Shown: positions 1 through 9,831, counted from the first letter of the stretch. The stretch: DNA of 64,000 bases from an uncultured Planctomycetaceae bacterium (GCA_937862885.1 CALMEE010000008.1:1-64000); one strand, 5' to 3'. Numbers and translations are program-made. The notes: generated by a model from the letters alone, not told the origin.

Positions 1-210
1 ACGAAATGCCTCAGCTTTTTCATTCTCGTGATGTTTGATGAAGCGCAAGAACTGATGCGTACAACGTCGACTCGGCCAATTTTGAGTAGCCGACTGGATC
101 CAACAGCGTTGAGGCACCGTAGCAAAGCTGTGTCCTTGCTCGTTGAATCGACAATTGTCTCCGATTAGATCGCGGCGGGATGCCGTTTTTTGCCACCAAT
201 ATCATGAGTC
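1..210. other. Left-edge sequence upstream of the AsmA-like gene
   Basis: One plus-strand frame stays open from base 1 to a TAG near 168, and a short minus-strand frame covers 20-205. Neither resembles a known protein. It could be the end of a gene lying outside the window, but I cannot support a call. No tRNA or clear promoter is visible. Confidence 0.3.
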
Positions 211-597
211 ATGGAAGACCGTTTCGATAGATCTCGCATAAACTACGTCCTTAAATCGCATGTTGCGGGGCAATCCGGCATTGCGATTGGGCTGCGGCAT
301 TTTCGCGGTTTCATGGCGTTTCTGTTGATTGTCGTATTGCTTGGTTTGGTGGCTTACTTCTACTTGAAGGAGAACATCGGGTCCGCGCTTCTCTACAAGA
401 TCGAAGCGGAGTTGAATCATCACTTGATAGACCAGGGACTGCAAGTCAGGATCAAATCTTGCGAGTTGCACGAGGGTGAGGGTATACGCCTGCGTGGGGC
501 TGCACTTTTCGTTGTCAACGCCGACACGTCGATTTCAACAATTGCACCACCGATCGCCACCATTGATGAGTGCTTCATTCGAGTTCCCGCCTACTAG
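211..597 (+). CDS. AsmA-like protein, N-terminal fragment before an in-frame TAG
   Basis: This 128-residue frame encodes a short cytoplasmic N-terminus, one membrane segment at about residues 35-55 and the start of a periplasmic AsmA/DUF3971-like domain. It ends at TAG 595-597. The next open frame, from 604, is in the same frame with only two codons (Thr-Gln) between, and the protein sequence runs on naturally across the junction. The two pieces are therefore almost certainly one gene of about 1141 residues, 211-3639. AsmA-like proteins are inner-membrane-anchored bridges linked to outer-membrane lipid transport and assembly. The ATG at 211 has no strong ribosome binding site. The fragment is either the front of a decayed gene or of a gene with a sequence error. 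Confidence 0.6.
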   Translation: MEDRFDRSRINYVLKSHVAGQSGIAIGLRHFRGFMAFLLIVVLLGLVAYFYLKENIGSALLYKIEAELNHHLIDQGLQVRIKSCELHEGEGIRLRGAALFVVNADTSISTIAPPIATIDECFIRVPAY

Positions 598-603
598 ACG
601 CAG

Positions 604-3600
604 TTGATCCTCGGCCAACAAATTGTGCATGCCGTCGAGTTGCACCGCGCAACGATCCGTGTCGAACAGGACCAACAGGGCGAGTGGAATCTTTCACAAC
701 TGTTTGAACGCATTCATAGTTCTCCGCAGAGCGGAACACCTCCGCCAATTCTTGTCCGAGACTCCAACGTCGAGATCATCTTCCCTGGTAAAGGAACGCT
801 CCGGGTTGAAGGCATCAACTTGGATGTGGAAATCGCTGAGCAAATCGCAGACGAAGTTGATTCGATTTCCACATTGATTCTAGACATCAAAGGCAATTTA
901 AAATCCAATTTTATTGAGCGTTTGGAATTCGCATCGTTGATTGATTTGCGATCCCAGCTTTGGACTTTGGCGATCGACGCCAATGACGTGATTCTATCGG
1001 AGCGGCTACTCGATTTTGTGACCCCCAAGAACTATGAACAGCTCATCAGCTTATTTGCCATCTCAAAAGATTGTCCAGCGCCTGAATCCTTTGGTGACAA
1101 CTCATCGCGCGACTTCGCTTCGACTCGAACGATTCGTTCGTTGCGTGGGACGCTCAATCTGAGCGGACATGCTACTGGAAACCTGAAAGAAAAACAGCTT
1201 GGTCGGTTCAACTTCGTCGGCAAATTAGTGGGTGCAGCCCTTGATGATATTTCGCTGCCATACGCCATCAATGATCTTTCGTGTCATGTCGAAGCGACTA
1301 ACGAATTTGTACATGTGAAAGATTTGATTGGGCGCGTCGATAGCGGACGAGTTCAACTTGAATTTTTGCGATATGGCTGGGGGCCAACATCTCCCTGGCA
1401 TCTCATTGCAGACATGGCTGATTTTCGTTTGGACTCAAAGTTATTCCCTTGGTTACCGGAGAGATTGCAAAAACTTTGGCAAGATTATTCTCCCGAGGGA
1501 GTCGTCAGCGTAAATTGTGAATTCCGCCATAACGGCGTATCCACGGATTCAGACGTAACGGCGCAAGTGCACCGTGGTTCATTTTCGTTCGTCGGCGCTC
1601 CATTTCGATTTAACGATTGCCAGGGCCAAATTTACTACACGGAGAAACAGCTCAAGCTGGCACTGAGAGCTGAAGAGCACGGAACGCCTATTTCTATATC
1701 GGCCGATTTCCGCAACCCTGGGCCAAATTGCACTGGAAAACTAGTTGTGGAATCGCAAGGGTTTCTGCCGTTCAATCGGAAAGCTCTCGCGACGTTGGTA
1801 GGTTATCCCAAAGCCTTGGACGCGGTCGAGGCATTCAATGCCACTGGAGAATTTCAAGTTAAAGCCGTATTGGAAAAATTCGATGCTGCGCAGCGAAAAC
1901 CGACGCCACTGATCGACGTCAATCTGCGCAATACGGTGATTCGTCATCGCAATTTCGAGTACCGCTTGTTCGACGTCAGCGGCCACGTTCGCATCCATTC
2001 CGGACGCTGCGAATTCATTCAGCTGCAAGGCGCGCGGGACTATGGATACGTCGTCTGTAACGGCGAATGGAGTGAAAGTGACGGACTCTTGCTCAATTTT
2101 GATTGTCACTCGATAGCATTGGACGACCATTTACGGAATGCACTTCGACCCGCATATCAGGAACTTTGGGGTCGACTCCAGCCCGTCGGCACAATCGATT
2201 CGATGCAAGTCTCGTTGGAGCACCAACGTGGATGGACGGAACCAAAGCTACAGATCTTGGGTAGAATTTTTGACCAAGTTGGTGAGGCCTATTCCGATGT
2301 ATCTATTGAACCAACTTGGTTCCCCTATCGAGTATCGCAATTGACGGGTGAATTCCAGATCGGTGATGGAGCAATAACCCTACACCGATTTAGCGGAGTG
2401 CATAACGACACATGGATCAGCTTCGCTGGAGAAGGATCGTACAACGATTCTTATTGGAAGATGGCACTAAAGGATTTGCTCGTGGGCGGGTTAGACATGA
2501 ACGAAGACTTGTACCGTGCTTTGCCTATGAGTCTGGAGGACGCGCTCCGCAAGCTGGACCTTAAAGGGCAAGTCGAAGTGGAGGGACAAATAGTCTTGCA
2601 GGGCAATATCCGCGAAACAAGGATGAAACCGTCGCGAACCAGCACTTTCGGCTCAGATCGCCTGGATGCCACGGATGGATTTCGTATGAGTTGGGACATT
2701 CGCTTGACGGCCGTCAATGTGGACATGTACGTAGGCGTCCCCATCAAGAACTTGACGGGGCAAATGCGGCTGATTGGTCGACTGGTTGATGAGCAACCAT
2801 CTTCCATCGGTGAAATCGTCGTCGATTCCATGATGTATCAAGGGATGCAAGTGACGAATTTGCGGGGCCCAGTATCGATCGAACCGAGCAAAATCGCCAT
2901 CGGTTCCTGGGCGTCTATGCCGCCAGAATTCGGTCCGGCCGAACCTCTGCAAGGGGATTTGGTCGATGGGCGACTGGGCCTTGATGCTCAGATTAATGCC
3001 GGCCAGAACGGCGAGTTCTACGTGCGCTTGACGGCGCAATCTTTTGACTTAAATGCATTGGCAACGGAATTGAGCACCCAATCCAAGTCCCTGTCCGGCA
3101 AAGGATATTGCGGCATTTTGCTAACCGGCAATGTAGACGGCAGTAGCGAGGTACGCGGTGATGGCTATGTGCGGTTACGCGATGCCAAACTTTATGAGTT
3201 GCCGGTTATCTTGGCATTGCTAAACGTTGCCAAAATTGCGCAGGCTGATCGGTCTGCTTTCGACGAAAGCAATATCGATTTCACCGTAATGGGATCGAAT
3301 ATTGAATTGAACCGGATTGAATTGATAGGTGACATGATAAGTTTGATCGGGACTGGGGATATGAACCTCGACCAACAGATCAACCTCGATTTCTATACGG
3401 TCATGGGGCGAAACCGGCTCTACATTCCCCTGATAACGCAGCTATATCGCGCCGGGAGCCAACAAATTTTATGGATCAACGTGAGTGGAACCCTGCAAGA
3501 GCCGAAAACGACCCACGAACTTTGGCCTGGTCTTACGGACTCAATAAGACAAGTTTTGTTGGATTTTGAGAACAGTCGCACGGGAGTAATCCCCTCGGGA

Positions 3601-3639
3601 GTTGACCGCAACATAACGCCGTTGCCAAATTATCGCTGA
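604..3639 (+). CDS. AsmA-like (DUF3971-type) large periplasmic protein, main part
   Basis: About 1011 residues of repeating beta-strand-rich sequence typical of the AsmA/TamB-like superfamily, with no membrane segment of its own. The anchor lies in the 211-597 fragment, separated by the in-frame TAG at 595-597. The first codon here is TTG and has no Shine-Dalgarno, so a true start at 604 is unlikely; this is the body of the interrupted gene. The C-terminal 150 residues carry the AsmA_2-like pattern (repeated 'GTGDMNLDQQINLDFY' type strands). Family members shape the outer membrane, probably by moving lipid between membranes. The frame is otherwise intact over 3 kb, so if the gene is dead, the loss is recent. 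Confidence 0.7.
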   Translation: MILGQQIVHAVELHRATIRVEQDQQGEWNLSQLFERIHSSPQSGTPPPILVRDSNVEIIFPGKGTLRVEGINLDVEIAEQIADEVDSISTLILDIKGNLKSNFIERLEFASLIDLRSQLWTLAIDANDVILSERLLDFVTPKNYEQLISLFAISKDCPAPESFGDNSSRDFASTRTIRSLRGTLNLSGHATGNLKEKQLGRFNFVGKLVGAALDDISLPYAINDLSCHVEATNEFVHVKDLIGRVDSGRVQLEFLRYGWGPTSPWHLIADMADFRLDSKLFPWLPERLQKLWQDYSPEGVVSVNCEFRHNGVSTDSDVTAQVHRGSFSFVGAPFRFNDCQGQIYYTEKQLKLALRAEEHGTPISISADFRNPGPNCTGKLVVESQGFLPFNRKALATLVGYPKALDAVEAFNATGEFQVKAVLEKFDAAQRKPTPLIDVNLRNTVIRHRNFEYRLFDVSGHVRIHSGRCEFIQLQGARDYGYVVCNGEWSESDGLLLNFDCHSIALDDHLRNALRPAYQELWGRLQPVGTIDSMQVSLEHQRGWTEPKLQILGRIFDQVGEAYSDVSIEPTWFPYRVSQLTGEFQIGDGAITLHRFSGVHNDTWISFAGEGSYNDSYWKMALKDLLVGGLDMNEDLYRALPMSLEDALRKLDLKGQVEVEGQIVLQGNIRETRMKPSRTSTFGSDRLDATDGFRMSWDIRLTAVNVDMYVGVPIKNLTGQMRLIGRLVDEQPSSIGEIVVDSMMYQGMQVTNLRGPVSIEPSKIAIGSWASMPPEFGPAEPLQGDLVDGRLGLDAQINAGQNGEFYVRLTAQSFDLNALATELSTQSKSLSGKGYCGILLTGNVDGSSEVRGDGYVRLRDAKLYELPVILALLNVAKIAQADRSAFDESNIDFTVMGSNIELNRIELIGDMISLIGTGDMNLDQQINLDFYTVMGRNRLYIPLITQLYRAGSQQILWINVSGTLQEPKTTHELWPGLTDSIRQVLLDFENSRTGVIPSGVDRNITPLPNYR

Positions 3640-3846
3640 AAATATATTTTCAGTATTTGCTTCGAACGCACGAATAGACTTATGTTCAACAATCAAGACG
3701 AACAGTCTGACCAAGCCAGTGAATACGTACTCGATTCCTGTTGCCATACCACGTCGCTAAGGATTCAAGTCGCATTTCACTGGCCTGCGTACAGTGTAAT
3801 GCCGTAGAATTTGGCGGTTCTCGCGCCTATCCAAAAAAGCACCTTC

Positions 3847-4674
3847 ATGACAAATCGAAACCAAGAAAATCAACTTAGCGTTCGTCCTATTCAGCGCTAC
3901 GGTGGCGTATTGATGGCGACCGTGATGCGGCAAATGGTCCGTTCGCTCGACTTACGTGCAAGCCACTATGATCGGAGTGTGAACCCAGGCCTCGATGAAT
4001 ATGGAGAGCACGTGATCTTTGTGTTCTGGCATGAATACATTTTTCCACTATTGCCGCAATGGGCAAACCGACCACTAACGCTTTTGGTGAGCCAACACCG
4101 AGACGCTGAATGGCTAAACCAAGCGGCAATTCGCCTCGGTTATGATGTAGTTCGCGGTAGTACAAATCGTGGAGGCGCAAATGCTATTCGGACCCTCAAA
4201 CGCTACGCCAAACACTCCAGCTTTGCGATTACGCCTGACGGTCCGCGCGGCCCGCGTCGGGAAATGGCGGTGGGACCGATCTTTCTGGCTTCACTGTTGA
4301 ACATGCCCATTGTGCCAGTGGGGGTCGGTTGCGACCGGCCGATGCGCTTGCTGACCTGGGATCGATTTGCTATTCCCCGAATCTGCTCGCGCGTTCGGAT
4401 TGTTTTTGGACCAAAAATTGAGATCCCCAGAAAGAGCAAGACTGAAAACGAAACGTACCGTGTCAAGATTCAATCATTGATAGAGAAGTTAACCAATTTT
4501 GCTGAAGACTGGGCGGTGAGCGGCCGTTCAGTCATTGGCGAGGAACGGCTATCGAACCACGCGCCGCGGCAAACCAAATACTCGGGGAACCACCGCGTGG
4601 AAACCTACCCGAGTGCCGCGGGTGAGAATGAAATTCTGCTGGTCCATAGCCGTTTCCCGCCGCTCGGGACTTAA
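3847..4674 (+). CDS. Lysophospholipid acyltransferase family protein (DUF374)
   Basis: The protein of about 275 residues matches the DUF374 branch of the lysophospholipid acyltransferase/LpxL-like superfamily. Diagnostic stretches are FWHEY, SQHRDAEW, RGSTNRGGANAIR and ITPDGPRGPRR, which supply the acyl-acceptor and acyl-donor pocket residues of this family; the substrate is unknown. The C-terminal tail of about 40 residues is not part of the domain. I chose ATG 3847; an in-frame TTG at 3811 would add 12 residues, and neither has a strong ribosome binding site. It stands alone, downstream of the AsmA-like gene, and a role in envelope lipid synthesis is inferred. Confidence 0.8.
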   Translation: MTNRNQENQLSVRPIQRYGGVLMATVMRQMVRSLDLRASHYDRSVNPGLDEYGEHVIFVFWHEYIFPLLPQWANRPLTLLVSQHRDAEWLNQAAIRLGYDVVRGSTNRGGANAIRTLKRYAKHSSFAITPDGPRGPRREMAVGPIFLASLLNMPIVPVGVGCDRPMRLLTWDRFAIPRICSRVRIVFGPKIEIPRKSKTENETYRVKIQSLIEKLTNFAEDWAVSGRSVIGEERLSNHAPRQTKYSGNHRVETYPSAAGENEILLVHSRFPPLGT

Positions 4675-5147
4675 ATCAGCAAGCGAAATTGGCGTGGCCC
4701 ATTGGAATGAGGAGGTCGACTGGATCGCGATGAGAGCGAAAATAAGTTCACGGTCCACTTTCTGAAATTTGCTGGCCGCAATAAAATAAGGCGTTAAACT
4801 TTTCAGGCTTTGGTAGTAGCTGCGGGCTCGATTTTGCCTGGAGTTTAATGGACTCTCATCACAGGCACTGGTGAAAAGCATGCAACAACTTGAGGATAGT
4901 CGAGGTTCACGTCAATCTTAGCGAACTGGCTTTTGATCGCTGTAGAGACGCAGGACCTGCCAAGCTTATATTAGATTTATCCCATGCCAAAGGTCTATGC
5001 GTGGCCGGTTTGTTGTACGATATTGAATTGAGATGGCCTGGTTAATTGCAGACACTCGGACCAGTGCTGAATGGAGCGACTCCATCCGTTCAGAGTCAAT
5101 AAGGCGTTTGAATTGCGTTTAACTAATTTTAATCATTAAAGATTGCA
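4675..5147. other. Intergenic region with a perfect small dyad
   Basis: No credible gene in 473 bases; the short frames here have no family likeness. The one structured element is an inverted repeat at 5071-5085 (ATGGAG, loop CGA, CTCCAT), about 60 bases upstream of the GTG start of the lipid-synthesis fusion gene. It could be an operator or an mRNA hairpin. Confidence 0.4.
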
Positions 5148-8100
5148 GTGGATATTTCAAAAAATAGCAGCCCGTATTCTCCTCCCTTAACGCACTTGGT
5201 TGACAGATTCCGTTACTGGTGCTTCGCTTCGCCCGACAGCGTCGCCTTTCATTTCATCTTAGACCAAGATGACGAACCGGTTTCGTTGACGTATCGGCAG
5301 TTGGATGAGCGGATTCGGGCAGTTGCTGCAAAGTTGAACTCTAAAGTGGCACGAGGTCAACGCGCAATTCTGATGTATCAAAGCACGTTGGACTTTGTAA
5401 TCGCTTTTTTTGCCTGTCACTACGCAGGTATTATTGCCGTACCCGCTTATCCGCCACGTCGTAATCGCCGCATGGGAAGAATTAATGCGATTGCCGAGGA
5501 CTGTCAGGCCGCGATTGCGCTCACGGCCGGCGAGGTCATTCGCCGCAAGGAAGGGATGATCGAAGATTGCGATGCCTTGCGCAATATACCTTGGGTAGCT
5601 ACGGAAGAGATTCCGTTGGAAATGGCGGGAGACTGGGTTTATCCCGACTTGGACCGGGATGAGGTCGGCTTGTTGCAATACACATCCGGTTCCACAGGAT
5701 CACCCAAAGGTGTCGTGCTTACCCATGCCAATATCATGGCGAACTTGGCGTATATTTCGGAAGCATTTGAACTGGATCGGAGCAGCGTTGGCGTGACATG
5801 GCTGCCACCATACCATGACATGGGACTGATCGGCGGATTGCTGGTTTCCTGTTACTGGGGAGGCATGTCGGTGGCGATGACACCAATCCAGTTCCTAACC
5901 AAGCCAATTCGGTGGCTGCGGGCGATTTCCAAGTTCCGCGGGAACGTCGCCGGTGGCCCTAATTTTGCATACTCACTCTGCGTCAATCGCATCGACGAGG
6001 CTGATTGCGAAGGTCTCGACTTGTCATCCTGGCGAGTCGCCTTCAACGGGGCCGAACCTATCCGTTCCGAGACACTGGATGCGTTTACCAAGAAGTTCGA
6101 ACCGTATGGCTTCGAGCACAAAAATCATTACCCGTGTTACGGAATGGCGGAAACAACTTTGTTGGTCACGGGGAGCAACATCGATCAGCCCCCGATTTAC
6201 AAATCGGTGAGTCGTCAACACCTCGCCGAACATCGCGTGGTTTCTAGCAAGCCAAATCAAGCCGATTCGCGGATCCTTGTAGGATGTGGTCATCCGGTTG
6301 AAGGCGAAAAAATCATCATCGTCCACCCGGAAGCGCGCAGGCAACTCCCGGCGGACCAAATTGGAGAGATTTGGGTAAAATCCGACAGCGTCGGTCAAGG
6401 CTATTGGAATAAGCCAGAAGAAACGGAAAAGACGTTCCGAGGTACGCTCGTCGATGGCGTTGAAGGCGAGTACTTTTTGCGAACCGGTGATCTCGGATTC
6501 ATGGATGGAAATGAATTGTATGTAACCGGTCGCCTCAAAGACATGATCGTTATCCGAGGTGTGAATCGGTACCCACAAGACATTGAAGCAACCGTCGAAC
6601 GCGTGAGCGATCGCCTGCAGGATGCCGGTGCTGCCGCTTTTGCGATTGATAGTTGGGAGCGAGAACGGCTACTCGTTGTGTGTGAGGTCGATCGCCAACG
6701 CGTCGAAACGGACTGGAATCAAATCATCGACCAAATTCGTTCGGCCGTTACCGAAGAACACGATTTGGCACCCGACGGCATCATCCTGGTTCGTGCTGGC
6801 TCTGTCCCCAAAACATCGAGCGGTAAAGTTCAACGCCGGGCTTGTCGCGATGATTACCTTGAAAATCGGTTATTGGTAGTAGCGAAATGGTTGTCCTGGG
6901 AAAAATCTGCTTCACATGATTGGATTCCTGAGGTCGATCAGGAGCAACAACCGATTGACGATCAACTTTTGGGAATCGTGATTGATCATGTACGGCAAGT
7001 GGCGAAGGAACGCGCAAAATCGATTAACGAAGATACGAATATCGTAATTGATTTGGGCCTTGACTCGCTGGAGCGACTGCAGATTGCCAACAGCTTAGAG
7101 GACACTTTCGGCGGGCGATTCCCCGACGACGTTCTGCAAGAGATCGAAACGATACGTGAAATTTGTACCGCGATCAAAGCGCATATTGGCGATCGCCCCG
7201 TTGCCATCATCTCGAAAAACGAATCCGCTAAGGAAAAGAAACTGGCGATCAAAGGACCGATCCCGAGTTCTTATTATGAACTCGACCAAATGCCGGAATT
7301 CATTCGTGTTCAGCAATTGCGATCCGTGTTTGAGTCGACAGGTATTCGCAACCCATTCTTTTCGCTGCATGAGGGGGTTATCTCCGATACAACGCGAATC
7401 GATGGTCGCGAGTTAATCTCGTTCTCCAGTTACAACTACATTAACATGTCCGGCAATCCGGAGGTGACTGCCGCCGCCAAATCAGCAATCGACCAATTCG
7501 GGACGAGCTCATCCGCCAGTCGCCTCGTGTCCGGTGAAAAGACAGTGCACAAACAACTGGAGCGAGAGCTTGCCCAATTCTTGGGGGTCGAAGATGTGGT
7601 CACGATGGCTGGTGGGCATGCAACTAATGAAAGTACAATCGGCCATTTGGTCGGTGCCGGCGACTTGATTTTGCATGATGCCTTGGCCCACAACAGCATT
7701 ATTCAAGGTGCAGCACTCTCTGGCGCGCGACGTCGTTCATTTTTGCATAATGACTGGAGAAACCTCGATGAGGTCCTATCCGAAATTCGCCACGAATATC
7801 GCCGCGTGCTTGTCGCCATTGAAGGGCTGTATAGCATGGATGGCGATTCACCTGATTTGGCTAGATTCGTCGAGATCAAAAAGAAGCACAAAGTCTGGTT
7901 GTTCGTCGACGAAGCTCATTCGATCGGAACCTTAGGGCCAACTGGGCGCGGAATTGGCGAAATCTATGGGGTTGACCGCACGGACGTGGAAGTTTGGATG
8001 GGAACCCTAAGCAAGTCGATGGGCAGCGTCGGCGGGTTTATCGGAGGAAAGCGAAGTCTTATCGAGTACTTGCGGTACACGAATCCGGGATTTGTTTTCG

Positions 8101-8504
8101 CGGCTGCATTAGCTCCTGTAAACGCAGCCGCTGCATTGGCGAGTTTACGCATTTTGAAGCGCGAACCGGAACGGGTTCGACAACTGGCGGAAAATTCGCG
8201 GTTATTTCTTGAACTGGCGCGCGAAGCAGGATTGAATACAGGGATGAGCAAAGACTCACCCATCATTCCCATCATCACGGGGAATTCGCTCCAGGCGTTG
8301 CAGCTATCTCAGGCTCTGTATTTTAGAGGATTCAATGTGCAGCCCATTCTTCATCCGGCCGTGGAAGAAGAAAAGGCGCGCTTGCGCTTCTTCATCACTT
8401 CGGCGCACAGCAGCGACCAAATCCGCGCAGCCGTTAGTGCATTGATCGAAGAATACGCCAAGATTGCACCGCAAAAATTCGATGTCGAATGCAGCACTCG
8501 ATAA
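5148..8504 (+). CDS. Fatty acyl-AMP ligase / ACP / alpha-oxoamine synthase trifunctional protein
   Basis: One 1118-residue chain holds three units. Residues about 10-590 form a fatty acyl-AMP ligase, with the ATP loop YTSGSTGSPKG near 178 and the FAAL-type motif KDMIVIRGVNRYPQDIE. Residues about 605-685 form an acyl carrier domain with the LGLDSLE attachment site, phosphopantetheine on Ser640. Residues about 720-1110 form a PLP enzyme of the alpha-oxoamine synthase family (KBL/AONS/SPT), with the Schiff-base lysine in TLSKSMGS at Lys956. Expected chemistry: activate a fatty acid, load it on the carrier, then condense it decarboxylatively with an amino acid to give an amino-ketone lipid precursor, as in sphingolipid-like pathways. 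The GTG start at 5148 is the longest in-frame option. The amino-acid substrate cannot be read from sequence. Confidence 0.88.
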   Translation: MDISKNSSPYSPPLTHLVDRFRYWCFASPDSVAFHFILDQDDEPVSLTYRQLDERIRAVAAKLNSKVARGQRAILMYQSTLDFVIAFFACHYAGIIAVPAYPPRRNRRMGRINAIAEDCQAAIALTAGEVIRRKEGMIEDCDALRNIPWVATEEIPLEMAGDWVYPDLDRDEVGLLQYTSGSTGSPKGVVLTHANIMANLAYISEAFELDRSSVGVTWLPPYHDMGLIGGLLVSCYWGGMSVAMTPIQFLTKPIRWLRAISKFRGNVAGGPNFAYSLCVNRIDEADCEGLDLSSWRVAFNGAEPIRSETLDAFTKKFEPYGFEHKNHYPCYGMAETTLLVTGSNIDQPPIYKSVSRQHLAEHRVVSSKPNQADSRILVGCGHPVEGEKIIIVHPEARRQLPADQIGEIWVKSDSVGQGYWNKPEETEKTFRGTLVDGVEGEYFLRTGDLGFMDGNELYVTGRLKDMIVIRGVNRYPQDIEATVERVSDRLQDAGAAAFAIDSWERERLLVVCEVDRQRVETDWNQIIDQIRSAVTEEHDLAPDGIILVRAGSVPKTSSGKVQRRACRDDYLENRLLVVAKWLSWEKSASHDWIPEVDQEQQPIDDQLLGIVIDHVRQVAKERAKSINEDTNIVIDLGLDSLERLQIANSLEDTFGGRFPDDVLQEIETIREICTAIKAHIGDRPVAIISKNESAKEKKLAIKGPIPSSYYELDQMPEFIRVQQLRSVFESTGIRNPFFSLHEGVISDTTRIDGRELISFSSYNYINMSGNPEVTAAAKSAIDQFGTSSSASRLVSGEKTVHKQLERELAQFLGVEDVVTMAGGHATNESTIGHLVGAGDLILHDALAHNSIIQGAALSGARRRSFLHNDWRNLDEVLSEIRHEYRRVLVAIEGLYSMDGDSPDLARFVEIKKKHKVWLFVDEAHSIGTLGPTGRGIGEIYGVDRTDVEVWMGTLSKSMGSVGGFIGGKRSLIEYLRYTNPGFVFAAALAPVNAAAALASLRILKREPERVRQLAENSRLFLELAREAGLNTGMSKDSPIIPIITGNSLQALQLSQALYFRGFNVQPILHPAVEEEKARLRFFITSAHSSDQIRAAVSALIEEYAKIAPQKFDVECSTR

Positions 8505-8603
8505 CTGCTCTTCGTGTTGCTCAGTTCGCGCCAGATCTGATTTCATGACAACGTCTGCTGTCGCGCCGTTATCCTCAGCAAACCGCGCGGTATTTCGTCT
8601 AGG

Positions 8604-8621
8604 GACTCTAACGGAGTCTTT
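8604..8621 (+). terminator. Weak hairpin downstream of the trifunctional lipid gene
   Basis: GACTC (8604-8608), loop TAACG, GAGTC (8614-8618), followed by only three T. The stem is short and the T-run poor, so this is a marginal Rho-independent terminator candidate. Confidence 0.2.
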
Positions 8622-8735
8622 CCACCACGCTGCGCAAACCGAACCCTCATTGATTGATAAGCACTCTGTCGGTTATCATCGTGGTTGAAGGCAGTTCGTT
8701 GTTGAAAATTTTTCCGAATCCGAGGTGCATTTAGA

Positions 8736-9713
8736 ATGAAAAAGACAATTGATGGCCTGACATTTGGCTGTTTCATTTTGGTCTGCGTGACCTTGATTGG
8801 CTGTGCTGGCTCAAGTGATCGCTCCGAAGCGAATGATGGCTCCACTTTTGGTGAGGCAATTTCTGCTATCGATGAGGCTCCAAAACGCCCTGATGTTGCG
8901 CCTGAGCCACCAGCGGCAGATTTGCGGAATGACGGCAAAAACCTCGCGTTTCTTCATTGGAATGTTCAAGGGGATGATAGTGATCCGCAGTACGTTGCTC
9001 AGGACATTGCACGCGACCTTGGCAAGTTCCATGTGTACGCATTAAGTTCCGTACATAAACCCGATGTGTTTGAGTCAGTTTTGAAGACAAAATGGCCAAA
9101 CACGTACGACCAGATTGTGAGCCAAGGTGGTCGTATTCCAGGAGGGTTCAATCGCCATTTACTGATCGTTTATGACTACGTGCGGCTATATCGCATCAAC
9201 AAGATCGAGTTGGAAGAAGTCGATGGAATAAGACTGGCCAAAGATGATTTTCCAGCCCCCATCGTCGCTCACTTGCGTGACAAGACGGACGATCAAGAGT
9301 TCTTTTTAATTCTGGCGCACTTGCACCCTGACGATGCTGATTTTCGAGTTCAACAGGTGACGGCCTTGCGCAAGTGGGTGGAGTCCAAGAAGGAACCCGT
9401 GATCGTTTTAGGCACCTTGAACGTCGAATACAATTTCGAAAGCAAGCAAGGCAATTCGGCCTGGAATACGTTTCAAGCCGACGGACTTTACCGCATGCTC
9501 ACGCCTAAAGTTCCCGTTGAAACGGAATGGCGGGATGCCGATGGCGACAGCCAGAATGATCTGGCTGGGATTGCATCCGACATGATCTTTGTTGCTGGCC
9601 GTGCACGTGCTTGGCCCTACACGATGCGGATACTAACCCGAAGTCGAGACTTTCCCGACAATGAACGGACTAGTAACCACCGACCCGTGGAGTTGTTTTT
9701 TAAGACGAAGTAG
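8736..9713 (+). CDS. Lipoprotein with endonuclease/exonuclease/phosphatase (DNase I-like) fold
   Basis: The 325-residue protein begins with a lipoprotein signal; the lipobox LIGC places the lipidated cysteine at residue 23. After a low-complexity linker comes an EEP-superfamily domain: start LHWNVQG, middle LILAHLHPDD, late VLGTLNVEYN and terminal SNHRPVELFF. In active family members the last two motifs usually read GDxN and SDH, so two metal/catalytic aspartates appear replaced by Thr and Asn. It may bind rather than cut a phosphoester, or use altered chemistry. It is predicted to sit on the periplasmic face of a membrane. The gene follows the lipid-synthesis fusion by 230 bases; a link is possible but unproven. 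Confidence 0.75.
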   Translation: MKKTIDGLTFGCFILVCVTLIGCAGSSDRSEANDGSTFGEAISAIDEAPKRPDVAPEPPAADLRNDGKNLAFLHWNVQGDDSDPQYVAQDIARDLGKFHVYALSSVHKPDVFESVLKTKWPNTYDQIVSQGGRIPGGFNRHLLIVYDYVRLYRINKIELEEVDGIRLAKDDFPAPIVAHLRDKTDDQEFFLILAHLHPDDADFRVQQVTALRKWVESKKEPVIVLGTLNVEYNFESKQGNSAWNTFQADGLYRMLTPKVPVETEWRDADGDSQNDLAGIASDMIFVAGRARAWPYTMRILTRSRDFPDNERTSNHRPVELFFKTK

Positions 9714-9723
9714 GTTCACCTTG

Positions 9724-9759
9724 TTGGCGATTCTGTCGTAATACTCCCGCCAAGTTTTT
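9724..9759. terminator. Possible terminator between convergent genes
   Basis: TTGGCG (9724-9729) pairs with CGCCAA (9748-9753), followed by G and five T on the plus strand. The loop is 18 bases. It lies 10 bases after the stop of the EEP lipoprotein, between convergent genes. Confidence 0.3.
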
Positions 9760-9831
9760 AGTATTGAGCCACGAATCCGGTACGGCAATAGCACATTTGT
9801 TTCAACTCACTTTTTGAAGACGTTGGTTGCC

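Noticed and set aside
595-597. Stop-codon reassignment (TAG or TGA as sense)
   Set aside because: TAG and TGA both end intact conserved genes in the same window.
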